Part shown: one piece after another, positions 9,803 through 18,589 of the stretch
How positions within the stretch are numbered: the stretch's first letter is position 1
Layout: the number at the start of each line of letters is the position of its first letter
Origin: Priapulus caudatus
Taxonomy: Eukaryota; Priapulida; Priapulimorpha; Priapulimorphida; Priapulidae
Assembly: GCF_000485595.1 (NCBI RefSeq)
Contig: NW_014577227.1
Coordinates: forward strand, 326,669-351,488
Direction of reading: 5' to 3'
Length of the DNA stretch: 24,820 nucleotides
Program-made: the position numbers and the translations under genes
Notes under the pieces: generated by a model
The model's database searches: none
Told to the model about the DNA's origin: nothing
What the model saw: only the letters and a program-made list of their open reading frames with translations

Positions 9803-10719
9803 AGTTTACTAACACCTCGTCGCATGTAAAAGCGCTCATCCTGACAGTATTCGTGTTGTCTTCTCTACTCACAACGGTTGGCAATGGACTAGTGATGATC
9901 ATCATAGCAAGGATTCAGCGACTGCGAACGGCAGCCAACCTCACTATCGTTAATCTGGCTTGTTGTGACGTTGTAGTGGGCTGTACGGTGTGGACGGCCA
10001 CTATACGTCGTGACACGATGCTGCAGTGCCTTCTTTTTTCGTGATACGCTGTCACAGTGTTGACAGTGTCGATAATGGGAATTGCGCTCTGTACGATTAA
10101 CAGATACGTGGCGATCGTGTATCCGTTACACTACAACCAGCTGATGCCTCCAGCGCGCACTTGTGTTCTCATCGTGGCATGCTTCGTGTACTCAATGGTA
10201 GTTGCAACTGCAGTTACCATCCAGTTATTATTTTATTGGCAGCCGACCTCCGCATGTGTCGTTGATCTATTGCTGCCAGCCGGTTTTCTGTACTTTCTTG
10301 CCGCTCACTACCTTGTATTGTTCATCGCCATGGCTTACTGCTACACCGTCATCGCCAAGATCGCCTGGGCGCACACAAGAAGATTGGCGACGGTATCAGA
10401 TGCGGAAAGACGGGAAATGACCGCTTTCCATGCGACGCTGAAGATGTCAAAGATCATACTTACCGTCGTCGGCACCTCAACTGCTCTTCTCGCACCGCAC
10501 GTTTTCCACATGATGCTGATCCACAGCTTCCCGCCACAAAAACTCCAAACACTCCGGATTATTCGAGCTATCACAATAATATCTGATTCACTTCTGAATC
10601 CTATTATTTACTTTTAAAAGTATAAAGACTTTCGTCTAGCAGTAAGGCAACTATTTGGTTGCGCTACGTCCTCTGTTACCCCATTTGAACCGGGCGCGGA
10701 ACAAGAAACTAATGGTTAA
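9724..10719 (+). pseudogene. Class A GPCR, intronless, two in-frame stops
   Basis: This is a seven-transmembrane rhodopsin-class receptor in one frame from the ATG at 9724 to the TAA at 10717-10719. Visible marks are: TM1 VGNGLV (N1.50, residue 54); TM2 NLACCD (D2.50, residue 82); Cys102 as the TM3 disulfide Cys; NRY in place of D/ERY (Arg127), followed by VAIVYPLHY; TM6 LLAPHVF with the conserved Pro; TM7 LLNPIIY; and helix 8 KYKDFR. A TGA (10042-10044) replaces one residue in TM3 (position 3.30) and a TAA (10615-10617) one residue after NPIIYF (7.55). Counting each stop as one residue, Cys3.25 to Arg3.50 is exactly 25 and Tyr7.53 to the helix-8 Phe has the usual spacing, so no frameshift has occurred. 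Residues 1-27 come from the retroelement tail. The true receptor N-terminus begins near residue 28, with an NTS sequon. TM4 lacks the usual Trp. The ligand class is unknown. It is probably a recent pseudogene. Confidence 0.8.
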
Positions 10720-10809
10720 AGCCGCACTATGCGCATCCAAACGCTGATTTCTACAGTACTAGACTAGCAAATATTTCGTGTCATGCATAATCACACTACC
10801 TTATGACAA

Positions 10810-10815
10810 AATAAA
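10810..10815 (+). other. AATAAA polyadenylation signal
   Basis: AATAAA about 90 bp after the last GPCR codon and on the same strand. The position suits a 3' end, but use is unproven. Confidence 0.4.
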
Positions 10816-11087
10816 CTCTAGTTCCTCCCATTTCACTGCGCGTTGTCTTAGAAAAGGCATTTGAAAATACCTCCAATGTTGTTCAAATTCTCCGATGTTG
10901 TTGACAAGACATTAGCTGAAAAAATACAGTAATTCCGCGAGGCCGTGCTCCGGAACGAACTAGTTAGTATGGCAGAATTTTCAGGGAGTCACACGGACTC
11001 CTGCATATGTCAAATCAGGGAGTCCGACAGTAAATCAGGGAGTATTTGACTCCGGACTTGTGTTAATTTCACACCCTGCATATATAT
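10816..11087. other. Intergenic, with repeated CAGGGAGT words
   Basis: No coding sequence was seen. CAGGGAGT or a near form occurs three times (about 10983, 11025, 11036), interleaved with GACTCC complements, giving small imperfect hairpins. Confidence 0.4.
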
Positions 11088-11145
11088 ATATATATCAGGA
11101 GTAGATAATAGGGATAATTCCCTATTATCTACTCCTGATATATAT
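11088..11145. repeat. Perfect 27 bp hairpin, 4-nt loop
   Basis: Arms 11088-11114 and 11119-11145 are perfect reverse complements around a TAAT loop, with core words TATCAGGAGT and ACTCCTGATA. An (AT)n run precedes it. It lies ~190 bp upstream of the RMP1-like start codon. It may be the remnant of a short palindromic transposon. A shared TATCAGG core occurs at 22297-22343 and 24515-24535. Confidence 0.85.
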
Positions 11146-11338
11146 CTATATCTTATTGGCTGTGTGCTATATCATTATCGAGAGGGGAAACAGAAGTGGA
11201 TTCGACCAATCACAAGCTGGCCAACCTGCCCTTCCCTAACACCACAGAGGTCACTGTGCAAATTTATCCACCTTCCAATGTTCCATGTTACCACAGAGTG
11301 TGTGCTGCGCCTGACTTCGCCTGGGTCTGCGAGCAGTC

Positions 11339-11491
11339 ATGTCTACCAAATTGCTGAAAGCGGTCGAGGAAGCTGCCGAATTGCTCGGCAACCAGCAGCA
11401 GCTTGTCACCGAGTTCGAGCTGTTACGACGTCTGCTGTATCGCGGCAACAACCAGCACCGAAAGGCGAAAGCTGTCCAGCGACTCAAACAG
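11339..11491 (+). CDS. RMP1/NEPRO-family protein, first coding exon
   Basis: The ATG at 11339 opens a 51-codon exon ending exactly at a CAG|GTATGG donor (11492), phase 0. The peptide is helical, with the motif EFELLRRLLYRGNNQHRKAK. The L-x2-L-x2-R-x2-NQHR pattern is the signature of the N-terminal domain shared by RNase MRP subunit Rmp1 and the nucleolar NEPRO proteins. Members act in the nucleolus in pre-rRNA processing. The family assignment is from this motif only. A CCAAT word (11206-11210) lies upstream. The frame stays open past the donor to 11695, but that part reads like intron and leads into a foldback element. The downstream exons are not certain. 12989-13045 could be a phase-0 terminal exon. 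Without that, the gene continues beyond the recognisable sequence or is broken. Confidence 0.65.
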
Positions 11492-11757
11492 GTATGGGCA
11501 CCGATGGTCTTCCCAGGAATTTCTGAAGGCACATCGGGCAATCGGGCAATCCATATTCGATTGCTAGACGGAGTCTCTTACGCTTGCTGTAAGCGACTCC
11601 AGCATGCAGGTAAACGTGATCAGTTCGAATTGAACTCGAATGTGGACGTCGAGCTTTTGTGTCATTTTTTCTTGTTTCGCTTGAATTTATATTAGTTCCT
11701 AGTGTGTTTAGAATGTGTGGGTATTTTGAGGTGACTATTTACAAATTTTTATTTAGC

Positions 11758-12180
11758 TGCCCAGGGTACTATCGGAGGGTACTCTGGGTACGGTTCAATA
11801 TATCGGAAAGTACCTCGGGGTACTATACGATATGTCGCTGCATACCCTGCATTGTCCCACCGTACCCTGACTTTATATGGACGTATTTCCAATGTTGTAA
11901 AACTAAAATATAAAAGCTAGCTCTTCATTTAAAAAAAAGGAAAAAGAAAAATATATTCAAACATAGGCTAGCATACATTTTTATTGGATTGCGATGTTTT
12001 GAGGTTTCTTCTATGTGATGTGGTAACTTGACAGAATGTATGTATTACGACATCAGTTGGCTGAAAGTCAGGGTATGGTGGGACAATGCAGGGTACGCAG
12101 CGACATATCGTATAGTACCCCGAGGTACTTTTCGATATATCGAACCGTACCCAGGGTACCCTCCGATAGTACCCTGGGGG
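11758..12180. mobile_element. MITE-like foldback element
   Basis: Two ~115 bp arms (11758-11874 and 12064-12178) are about 95% identical reverse complements, flanking a 189 bp AT-rich core without coding capacity. The arm tips read CCCAGGGTACTATCGGAGGG, and the arms contain repeated GGTAC words. Structure and size fit a non-autonomous foldback DNA element. It sits in the presumed first intron of the RMP1-like gene. Target-site duplications could not be fixed with certainty. A diverged relative lies at 14985-15145. Confidence 0.75.
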
Positions 12181-12514
12181 ACATAGACCCTATGAGCGTA
12201 AGTAATACGACGTGCTTTGCAGCTACATGCAGTGATTTATGTGTGTTAACTTGAGACAATGATTATTATTTACTGTATAATTCAATATGCTATATTACCT
12301 AAATCTTCTTAATATTATTTTAAAACAGTATACTGATCGTTTGTTAACTACCAGTGATACTGTATTGTTTACATCCAAACGTGAAATGGGCGGGGATGTG
12401 CGAATTACTCCACAACCTAGCGCACGTAAACATTAAGCGTGCCGTCACTGCCGTACGACCCGTGCACGTAAATAAACCTTGGCCAACACAATGTAAGGCT
12501 CATAGGGTCTATGT
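12181..12514. repeat. Inverted 16-bp word flanking 300 bp
   Basis: ACATAGACCCTATGAG directly follows the foldback element (12181-12196). Its complement CTCATAGGGTCTATGT ends at 12513, immediately before the truncated retroelement tail. A diverged ACATAGACCCTCTCAG occurs right after the related element at 15135. The word therefore belongs to a repeat family edge rather than to unique DNA. Nothing coding was recognised in between. Confidence 0.55.
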
Positions 12515-12775
12515 CATATCATGCATGACGTCCTCCCGGCGATCAAGGCTACTATACACAGGACACACAGAACGAACATTGCACGAACGACGGAGGCAAC
12601 CACGGACATGAACACGGACACCCACATCGGACAACGGACAAGAACAACGGACGTCGGACGGCGGATTACTTAAGGATTAGTTAGGCTTACTTAATAATTT
12701 TTGTGTGTGTTAGGGTTAGATTTTGATCTATATTTTAGTAAGCTACATGGGACACTATTCACACAACAAACATTT
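12514..12775 (+). mobile_element. Retroelement terminal tail, truncated copy D
   Basis: A ~260 bp plus-strand fragment, about 98% identical to 7694-7950, missing both ends of the tail. It ends near CACACAACAAACATTTT. Its low divergence from 7694-7950 and from copy C shows what these tails look like when little noise has accumulated. Confidence 0.85.
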
Positions 12776-12814
12776 TAGAGAAATCATCGTAGTCTCATCA
12801 GCGTAACGAGCGAA

Positions 12815-12842
12815 TATGGCCGCCGAAAGCGGCCATTTTGCG
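12815..12842 (+). CDS. Candidate first exon (MAAESGHFA...)
   Basis: An ATG opens nine codons and ends at an A|GTAAGTG donor at 12843, phase 1. Spliced to the acceptor at 12989 it gives an open frame to a TGA at 13108-13110 (MAAESGHFA then NHTGEEQDARK..., 50 residues in all). The same bases form an ATGGCCGC/GCGGCCAT hairpin with a CGAAA loop, so the sequence may be structural rather than coding. No family was recognised. Confidence 0.25.
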
Positions 12843-12988
12843 AGTAAGTGTAACGTCTAACGTAACGCCACACAGATGCAAAGGGGGGAGGATAGGAGAA
12901 TGTCAATGAGGTCGATAAAAGTTAGCGGAATGCATAACCAAAAGCAAAGTTTGAATTTACGGGCAAAACGATGTATCTTTATTTGTAG

Positions 12989-13110
12989 ATCACACCGGTG
13001 AAGAACAAGATGCGCGAAAGGAAACTCGCACAGGCGCGTGGCTGACCGTCCCTGGATTCTGCCCCGACATGGTCGCGCGAACCCCATTTATCCTTCTCCT
13101 TCGCGCCTGA
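12989..13110 (+). CDS. Candidate exon after TTATTTGTAG acceptor
   Basis: A pyrimidine-rich acceptor (TATCTTTATTTGTAG) precedes an exon with two plausible readings. In phase 1, continuing from 12842, it is open to the TGA at 13108. In phase 0, as would follow the RMP1-like exon, it reads ITPVKNKMRERKLAQARG and stops at 13043-13045. The phase-0 peptide is short and basic, as terminal exons of nucleolar proteins can be, but there is no diagnostic motif. The two readings exclude one another unless alternatively spliced. Confidence 0.25.
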
Positions 13111-14452
13111 GCATAGCGCCCGCGTCTTTCATCTCCTTTCTCCCGGCGACATGCAGATTACAACCATGTTGGCTTCGTCTTCTACAAAACGCTGACATCC
13201 CACTTAATTATAAGTCCGTTTCTCTCTCGCGCGACCGGTAGGTAATTTTGCCCCGTAAAGCCATTTCGCTGCGCCTAATTTAGTTATATAGCCGTGACTC
13301 TAGTTTAGTTATACGGCCAGCATTTAGTTCCGCCTCGTCCGGTGTCCTTGCTGCTGGCTGAAGTACCTGGGATCGTCTGTTCCCATGCGTAACTACATCT
13401 ATAAGATATGTTTTGATCAACTAATATTGGAATATGATTTTAAGTATAATATTGCTCGCTTATTAACTTCCCCGTGGCCATAAGACAAGACTCCGTTCTC
13501 GTAGCAATCATCGGCTAAATATTTAGAACCTGTAGCGAACAATATATATGAGTACCAACAACCGAGATATAAGTCCTTAACTATATACGCGCTTTAAATT
13601 ATAAACGATATGGCTATCATATTCATTACGGCGTATATCCCGCTGTATAATTGTGAACACACACTATACTATATATACTATACTATACTATACTATACTA
13701 TACTACGATATATCGACGAGACGAGAACACACCACCGTAGTTATCCAAATACACGATTACAGCGATTGTCTCAAAACGTCACACAAAGATTTGTCTCAAC
13801 GCGTGTGCCTCGCACTTTAACGCGAGCAAACGACTGCTTGAGTCCAACTCTAATACATCAATCAACGATGGATAATAATAACATAACGGGTACAGTTGCG
13901 TAGGCTGTGAAACGAAACGTATGCCGGCAAAAAATGCTACGTCGCAAGTATGAGTTGCGAAACAACATGCATAATATGCACTTTTGGGTATAAAATAGGC
14001 ATAATGGATAAGGATAAGAGTAAAGAAAGGGCGCGTGGGATGCTACCGCAACGAGGGCCTGGCCATTACCGACGATGTGGAGCAAATTATCTAACGTGGC
14101 CTTTACTAGCGTGTCTGACGGCAAGATTCTAATATAGGTGCCTGCAACGGTTAAATAATAAATCATGGCTGCCTAAGTGCATTTCGCACCTTAGCTGCTA
14201 GTCGTTTCGACGGGCTCTCGTTGCCTCGACTAAATGCCCTTCATTTAGAAATGGCTTACACACCAATTTGAACGTGTAACTTATTTAGCATTGATTTCTA
14301 TGATAACATTTCATCACTAGGCCTCACTTAGAGGGTTTCTCAGCATAGCTTTATGTAACAAATTGTTATCAGTAGGAGTGTTTATGATTAGGAGAACGCC
14401 CTAGTCTGTATAGGGTGCAAAACTCCTACTTCACTCCCTCCCGTCCTTCCCA
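13111..14452. other. Intergenic or intronic, no gene recognised
   Basis: A (TACTA)n run of about 30 bp lies at 13673-13705. The rest is AT-rich and pyrimidine-rich, with no exon I can support. It ends at an assembly gap. Confidence 0.5.
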
Positions 14453-14820
14453 NNNNNNNNNNNNNNNNNNNNNNNNNNNNNNNNNNNNNNNNNNNNNNNN
14501 NNNNNNNNNNNNNNNNNNNNNNNNNNNNNNNNNNNNNNNNNNNNNNNNNNNNNNNNNNNNNNNNNNNNNNNNNNNNNNNNNNNNNNNNNNNNNNNNNNNN
14601 NNNNNNNNNNNNNNNNNNNNNNNNNNNNNNNNNNNNNNNNNNNNNNNNNNNNNNNNNNNNNNNNNNNNNNNNNNNNNNNNNNNNNNNNNNNNNNNNNNNN
14701 NNNNNNNNNNNNNNNNNNNNNNNNNNNNNNNNNNNNNNNNNNNNNNNNNNNNNNNNNNNNNNNNNNNNNNNNNNNNNNNNNNNNNNNNNNNNNNNNNNNN
14801 NNNNNNNNNNNNNNNNNNNN
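14453..14820. other. Assembly gap (368 N)
   Basis: Unresolved bases. The open frame across it is an artefact of N translation. Confidence 1.
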
Positions 14821-14984
14821 CTGAAATTTTACGTTTATAATCGTAGCAACAGACCTCAGATGAGCCCAGACGCTCTGCGGCTCTTGTTTAATTGGGGCGG
14901 AAATAATTTAACTGTGGCGCAACGATTGAAACGGGGGGAAGTTTCCCCAGACGGGGCGGGCGCGCCCGGTTTGCGCAACGTAGG

Positions 14985-15145
14985 GAGAAGCCTGGTACTG
15001 CCGGAACGTACCCTGGTAACTATTTGATATGGTTAGGGTTACGGAGTAGGCGTAGGCGACTCCCTAGACTTGTTAGTGGAGTAGGCGAGGTACGGTCCGG
15101 CATATTAGATAGTACCAGGGTAGTACCCTGGGGAACATAGACCCT
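14985..15145. mobile_element. Diverged relative of the foldback element
   Basis: CCTGGTACTGCCGG...GTACCCTGGTAACTA near 14990 and the complementary TAGATAGTACCAGGGTAGTACCCTGGGG near 15100-15128 form imperfect inverted arms. They carry the same GGTAC-rich tips as 11758-12180 and the same following word ACATAGACCCT. A GGAGTAGGCG repeat sits in the centre. It is shorter and more eroded. Confidence 0.45.
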
Positions 15146-15745
15146 CTCAGCCAATGTAAGGTTCACTGCCACTGGCCAAAAGTAAGCTCCACCCACTTAT
15201 TATCGATTTTTGGTATGCCAACGCTGCTAGTCTGGATTCAGGAACCTGTGCTAACCTGTGCGTCCGAACATCCCACGCACGTTTCTTGAATGCCAACTAA
15301 AGTTGTGTGTGAGGTGTTCTAAATTTTCTGCATGTGTACGCATTTCTTCTTGAATCCGGCGCTGAGATCACTAGTGCATGCTGCTAGTTGCATGCTGGGG
15401 GTGGTATATCATTTGCATGTTGCTAGTATTAGAAATGCAGGCCCGAGCCTTTAAATACGGGCCTCGGGCCCACGGGCCCGTTAGGATTTCGAACCCTGCT
15501 TATACTTGTTTAATAAATCTAGCTATTTCTTCATACAGTCGTCAAACATTCTCTTATAACATCCATAGGTCAGAAAGTGTTTGGAGAAATTCTTTGGCCT
15601 GCCACTTGCGATGCTATTCTCTGACTTTGTGAATGAGTTGGAATGGTGAGCATATAATACATATAGAAGACAGCAGTGATGAGATCCAGGCATGAAATTC
15701 TGCTGCTGTCATTGCCATATACAACTAATTTGTAAGAAAACAGTA
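15146..15745. other. No gene seen; GGGCC palindrome cluster
   Basis: 15440-15482 holds overlapping GGGCC/GGCCC palindromes (GGGCCTCGGGCCCACGGGCCCG) around a TTTAAATA core. The rest has no supported exon. Confidence 0.4.
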
Positions 15746-15751
15746 AATCAG

Positions 15752-15905
15752 CCTCTCTTTCTCTCTCTCTCTCCCTCCTTCCCTCGTTCTCTCCTTATCT
15801 CTCTTGCTCTCTCTCTTATGTCTCACATACTCTGTCTTTCTCTGTATCGCTTCCTCTTTCTCTTTCTCTTTCTCTCTTGGATCATGCTCAATCAGTGCTT
15901 CGCTT
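15752..15905. repeat. CT-rich low-complexity tract
   Basis: Imperfect TCTC/CCTT pyrimidine tract. Open frames across it on either strand are compositional artefacts. Confidence 0.85.
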
Positions 15906-16032
15906 CCCTTGTGCAAGATGTAATGGCGTGTGTTTTTATACTTGTACCTTCTCCCTCCTTTTCTCCATCCACCCCCCACCCACCCATCACTTCTCTCTAC
16001 AATATCTTATTCTCTCATATTCCATTGTTCAG

Positions 16033-16149
16033 TGTGAAGCCGGCTTCGAGCCATCAGACGATCCAGCGAGCAGACGAGATATCTGCCCACTGCCTGCTGA
16101 CTGCTCAGCTTCTCGCCAAGACGATGATATACTGCAAGGAGGCTGCACT
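16033..16149 (+). CDS. Candidate exon of a cysteine-rich extracellular domain
   Basis: After a good acceptor (TATTCCATTGTTCAG) an open 39-codon exon begins CEAGFEPSDDPASRR and has Cys at residues 1, 18, 24 and 38. It ends before a GTATCC donor at 16150. The length is a whole number of codons. The C-x-x-GF start and spaced cysteines resemble EGF-like or Eph/TNFR-type cysteine-rich repeats, but no family is certain. No partner exon was identified nearby. It may be chance. Confidence 0.3.
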
Positions 16150-16280
16150 GTATCCTTTGTACACCTAGCCTGAAGTCCGGCACCTGATGATGTCTGATGA
16201 TACCGATCTGTGACGGAATGTTAGGTAGCAGATAACCACAATGCCTACAATGAGGAGGGTAATAATAGAGGATGGTAATG

Positions 16281-16302
16281 CTGATGGTGAGGGTGATGAT
16301 GG

Positions 16303-16340
<38 letters not shown>

Positions 16341-16392
16341 GTGATGGTGATGGTGATGGTGGCGATGGTGACGGTGATGATGGCAGCGATGA
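16281..16392. repeat. (GAT)n microsatellite
   Basis: GAT/GGT trinucleotide run, pure in the middle and degenerate at both ends. The poly-His and poly-Ser frames over it are artefacts. Confidence 0.95.
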
Positions 16393-16399
16393 CAGCAAC

Positions 16400-17333
16400 A
16401 AAATGTAACTATGGAGGTGATTGCAGGCTGCATGGAATATAGTTGCGTGTGAGGTTAATCCATGCAAAACCGACAGGATTGTTTCGCTCCATAACTCGAG
16501 ATGCCACAGGGAATGCCTGCGCACGTTAAACCTTGGTTTCTTTGTGCCAACCAACACCTTGTATGTCGCAGCAGCCAGCCGTATTTGGTAGGTGTTTTTT
16601 GTCATCCAGGTTAAAGTGATTACGTCACCGTAAATAGTAAAAGTAAAAAAAACTTACATTTGTAGTTCATACACAAATGTAGTTTCACAATTGTAGTTCA
16701 AACTTACAAAATGTAGTTCACTTTTTATGGTTAAATTACTGCATTATACTTCCTATTTTGCTATTCCGATGTGAACAAACACTCGTGACTCATACATAGC
16801 CCATAGCAAGCATTTAATGTCGTGATCATCATATCAAATTGCCTAGGTTTTTTGGATTTTTAACTAGTTGAGAAACAATCTTATCAGGTAAGAATTTGAG
16901 GATACATTTAGTCCCGTTAGTACTTACTTTACTTTATGTAAAAAAAATGCAACAAAAATTTTACAAATATACACCATAGAAAATTTGCGACGTAGTCAAT
17001 AAAAAAAAACCAGTCTAATAGCAGTGATTGATTACTCGAAAGCTGAGGATTATCAACGATTTTCTTTCATAGTCGCAATTTAGCGTCAAATGCGTGTGTC
17101 ATGAACTTACGTTGCCAAAGCCTGACTTCACCACAGGTGCCACAACTTGCACAGGATCAGACTATTTGTGACTAGGAGGATACTGCATGTGTGATTTCTG
17201 TGTGAGAGTTCTGTGTATACAACTGCTTTATGATTTGATTGCAGGGTTCTGTGTAAGTCACTAGTGTTCAGTTTGCATTCGTGGCACGCTACCCTTCTCG
17301 ACACACGTCTGATGCTAGCCACTGATGCAAAGC
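16400..17333. other. No gene seen; TGTAGTT word cluster
   Basis: 16655-16735 has four TGTAGTT words, and TACATTTGT/ACAAATGTA arms (16655-16663 and 16673-16681) form a small hairpin. Otherwise AT-rich with no supported exon. Confidence 0.4.
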
Positions 17334-17407
17334 TGGTAAGCATGAATCTAGGAGAGGGGGGATAGAAGACCTTGGTAAGCATGAATCTAGGAGAGGGGGG
17401 ATAGAAG
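17334..17407. repeat. 35 bp direct duplication, G-rich
   Basis: TGGTAAGCATGAATCTAGGA plus the following GAGGGGGGATAGAAG occurs twice (17334-17368 and 17373-17407) with no difference. Degenerate G-rich sequence continues to about 17720, with scattered GTTAGGG words but no telomere-like tandem array. Confidence 0.85.
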
Positions 17408-17720
17408 AATCGAGGAGGATCAATCTGGGGAAAGACATGAGGGGTAAATCTTGGGAAAGTGCCGAGGTAGAATCTGGGGGAAGGGCTGAGGGTATATAGA
17501 TATGGAGGGTTAATCAGGGTGTGAGGGAGTTGGAAAAAAGTTAGGGTACACAAGGGGGGAGGTGAATGTAAATCCTCGGAAGGTGGGACTTGGAATCCAG
17601 TGGGAATATTCCAGGTTATGGTAAATCTCAAAATCTGGGAATGATACTCGAGAATAGTTAGGGTGAAAATAGGTGGGGAAGGTTAGGACGAAGCGTTAGG
17701 GTATATTGCGCAAGGTTAGG

Positions 17721-18447
17721 GTGAAAGCTTGCGAGACAGGGTCACCAGCACCCCATGCAGCAGCTAGCCGCATGATGCTGTGAGTCAGTGTGTTAGCCAG
17801 AGACCCGTCTACCCGTCTTTTGGACGGTCTATTCTCAGCAGACTGGGGATGAATAAATTTGGGGGATAGAGACGCCAAGCGGGACAGAACGTGAAGCCTA
17901 CTTGTTCTACACAAATCATTATTGCTCTGTAACTAAACTGCGTTGGGTGGCGTTACTCATGTAAACACATACGCAATATGCAGTTTTATAGATCCCCATA
18001 AAAAAGAGAAAAGAAAAGCAACAGGGAAATAAAAAAAAAAAAATAATGAAGAGTAAGACGACGCTACTCTCTCTCTCTTTTACCCTGTCTGCCAGCGCAC
18101 ACACTCGTGTTTTACGTACGCCACAACATTTTCACGCAGTTAATGTTATGGAGCCAGTGGGGGTTGTGTAGCTAACAGTGGCGTTCGTTGTCATGCCACC
18201 GTGACGTCACACTTCGGCTATCTCTATAATGGACAACAGTGTTATAAGAATATAAAAATCATGTCAGATTCCTGTTATTTGTGGCATTTCAGACTTAATT
18301 TACTCAATTTTAAGGCCCTCCCCCCTCTAGCATCCTCGCTTTGCTCAGATGGTGAGACTCCCTGATTCTTTTTCCATGGCTAACACCCTGTTGTGAGTGG
18401 AAGCTACTGTCCTGAGTCAGAGCGATGCAGCATTTGCTCTGTTGCAG
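17721..18447. other. No gene recognised
   Basis: Non-coding in appearance, with an A-rich run (18030-18044) and short CT runs. No exon supported. Confidence 0.4.
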
Positions 18448-18568
18448 GTGGCTCGCCCCGTAGGAGACCTGCTCACGTGGCTCGGACCAGAGCCTAATAC
18501 CCATTCCCACACAGTCGTTGAGCTCTACTCTTGTATTGACTATTTCGTGTATCAGAGTACGAGCCTAG
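18448..18568 (+). CDS. Candidate exon, unknown protein
   Basis: A pyrimidine-rich acceptor (CATTTGCTCTGTTGCAG) and an AG|GTATTT donor bound an open 121-base stretch reading VARPVGDLLTWLGPEPN and continuing ELYSCIDYFVYQS. No family was recognised and there is no neighbour exon to support it. It stops just before the minisatellite. Confidence 0.2.
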
Positions 18569-18589
18569 GTATTTCATTGTTGTTGCCCT

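Noticed and set aside
11492-11695. Extension of the RMP1-like frame to 118 residues
   Set aside because: The sequence after the CAG|GTATGG donor loses helical, charged character and runs towards the foldback element. Treated as intron.
14415-14840. 141-codon frame
   Set aside because: It spans the N gap and is not sequence.
15692-16173. Leu/Ser-rich 158-codon frame and its antisense
   Set aside because: Most of it is the CT-rich tract. Only the short segment from 16033 has exon-like edges.
16165-16605. Poly-Ser/poly-His frames on the minus strand
   Set aside because: Produced by the (GAT)n microsatellite.
17128-17631. 167-codon minus-strand Pro-rich frame
   Set aside because: It follows the G-rich degenerate repeat and the exact 35 bp duplication. 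No domain and no splice context.
17520-17720. Interstitial telomere repeats (TTAGGG)
   Set aside because: Only scattered GTTAGGG words within a G-rich tract. No tandem hexamer array.
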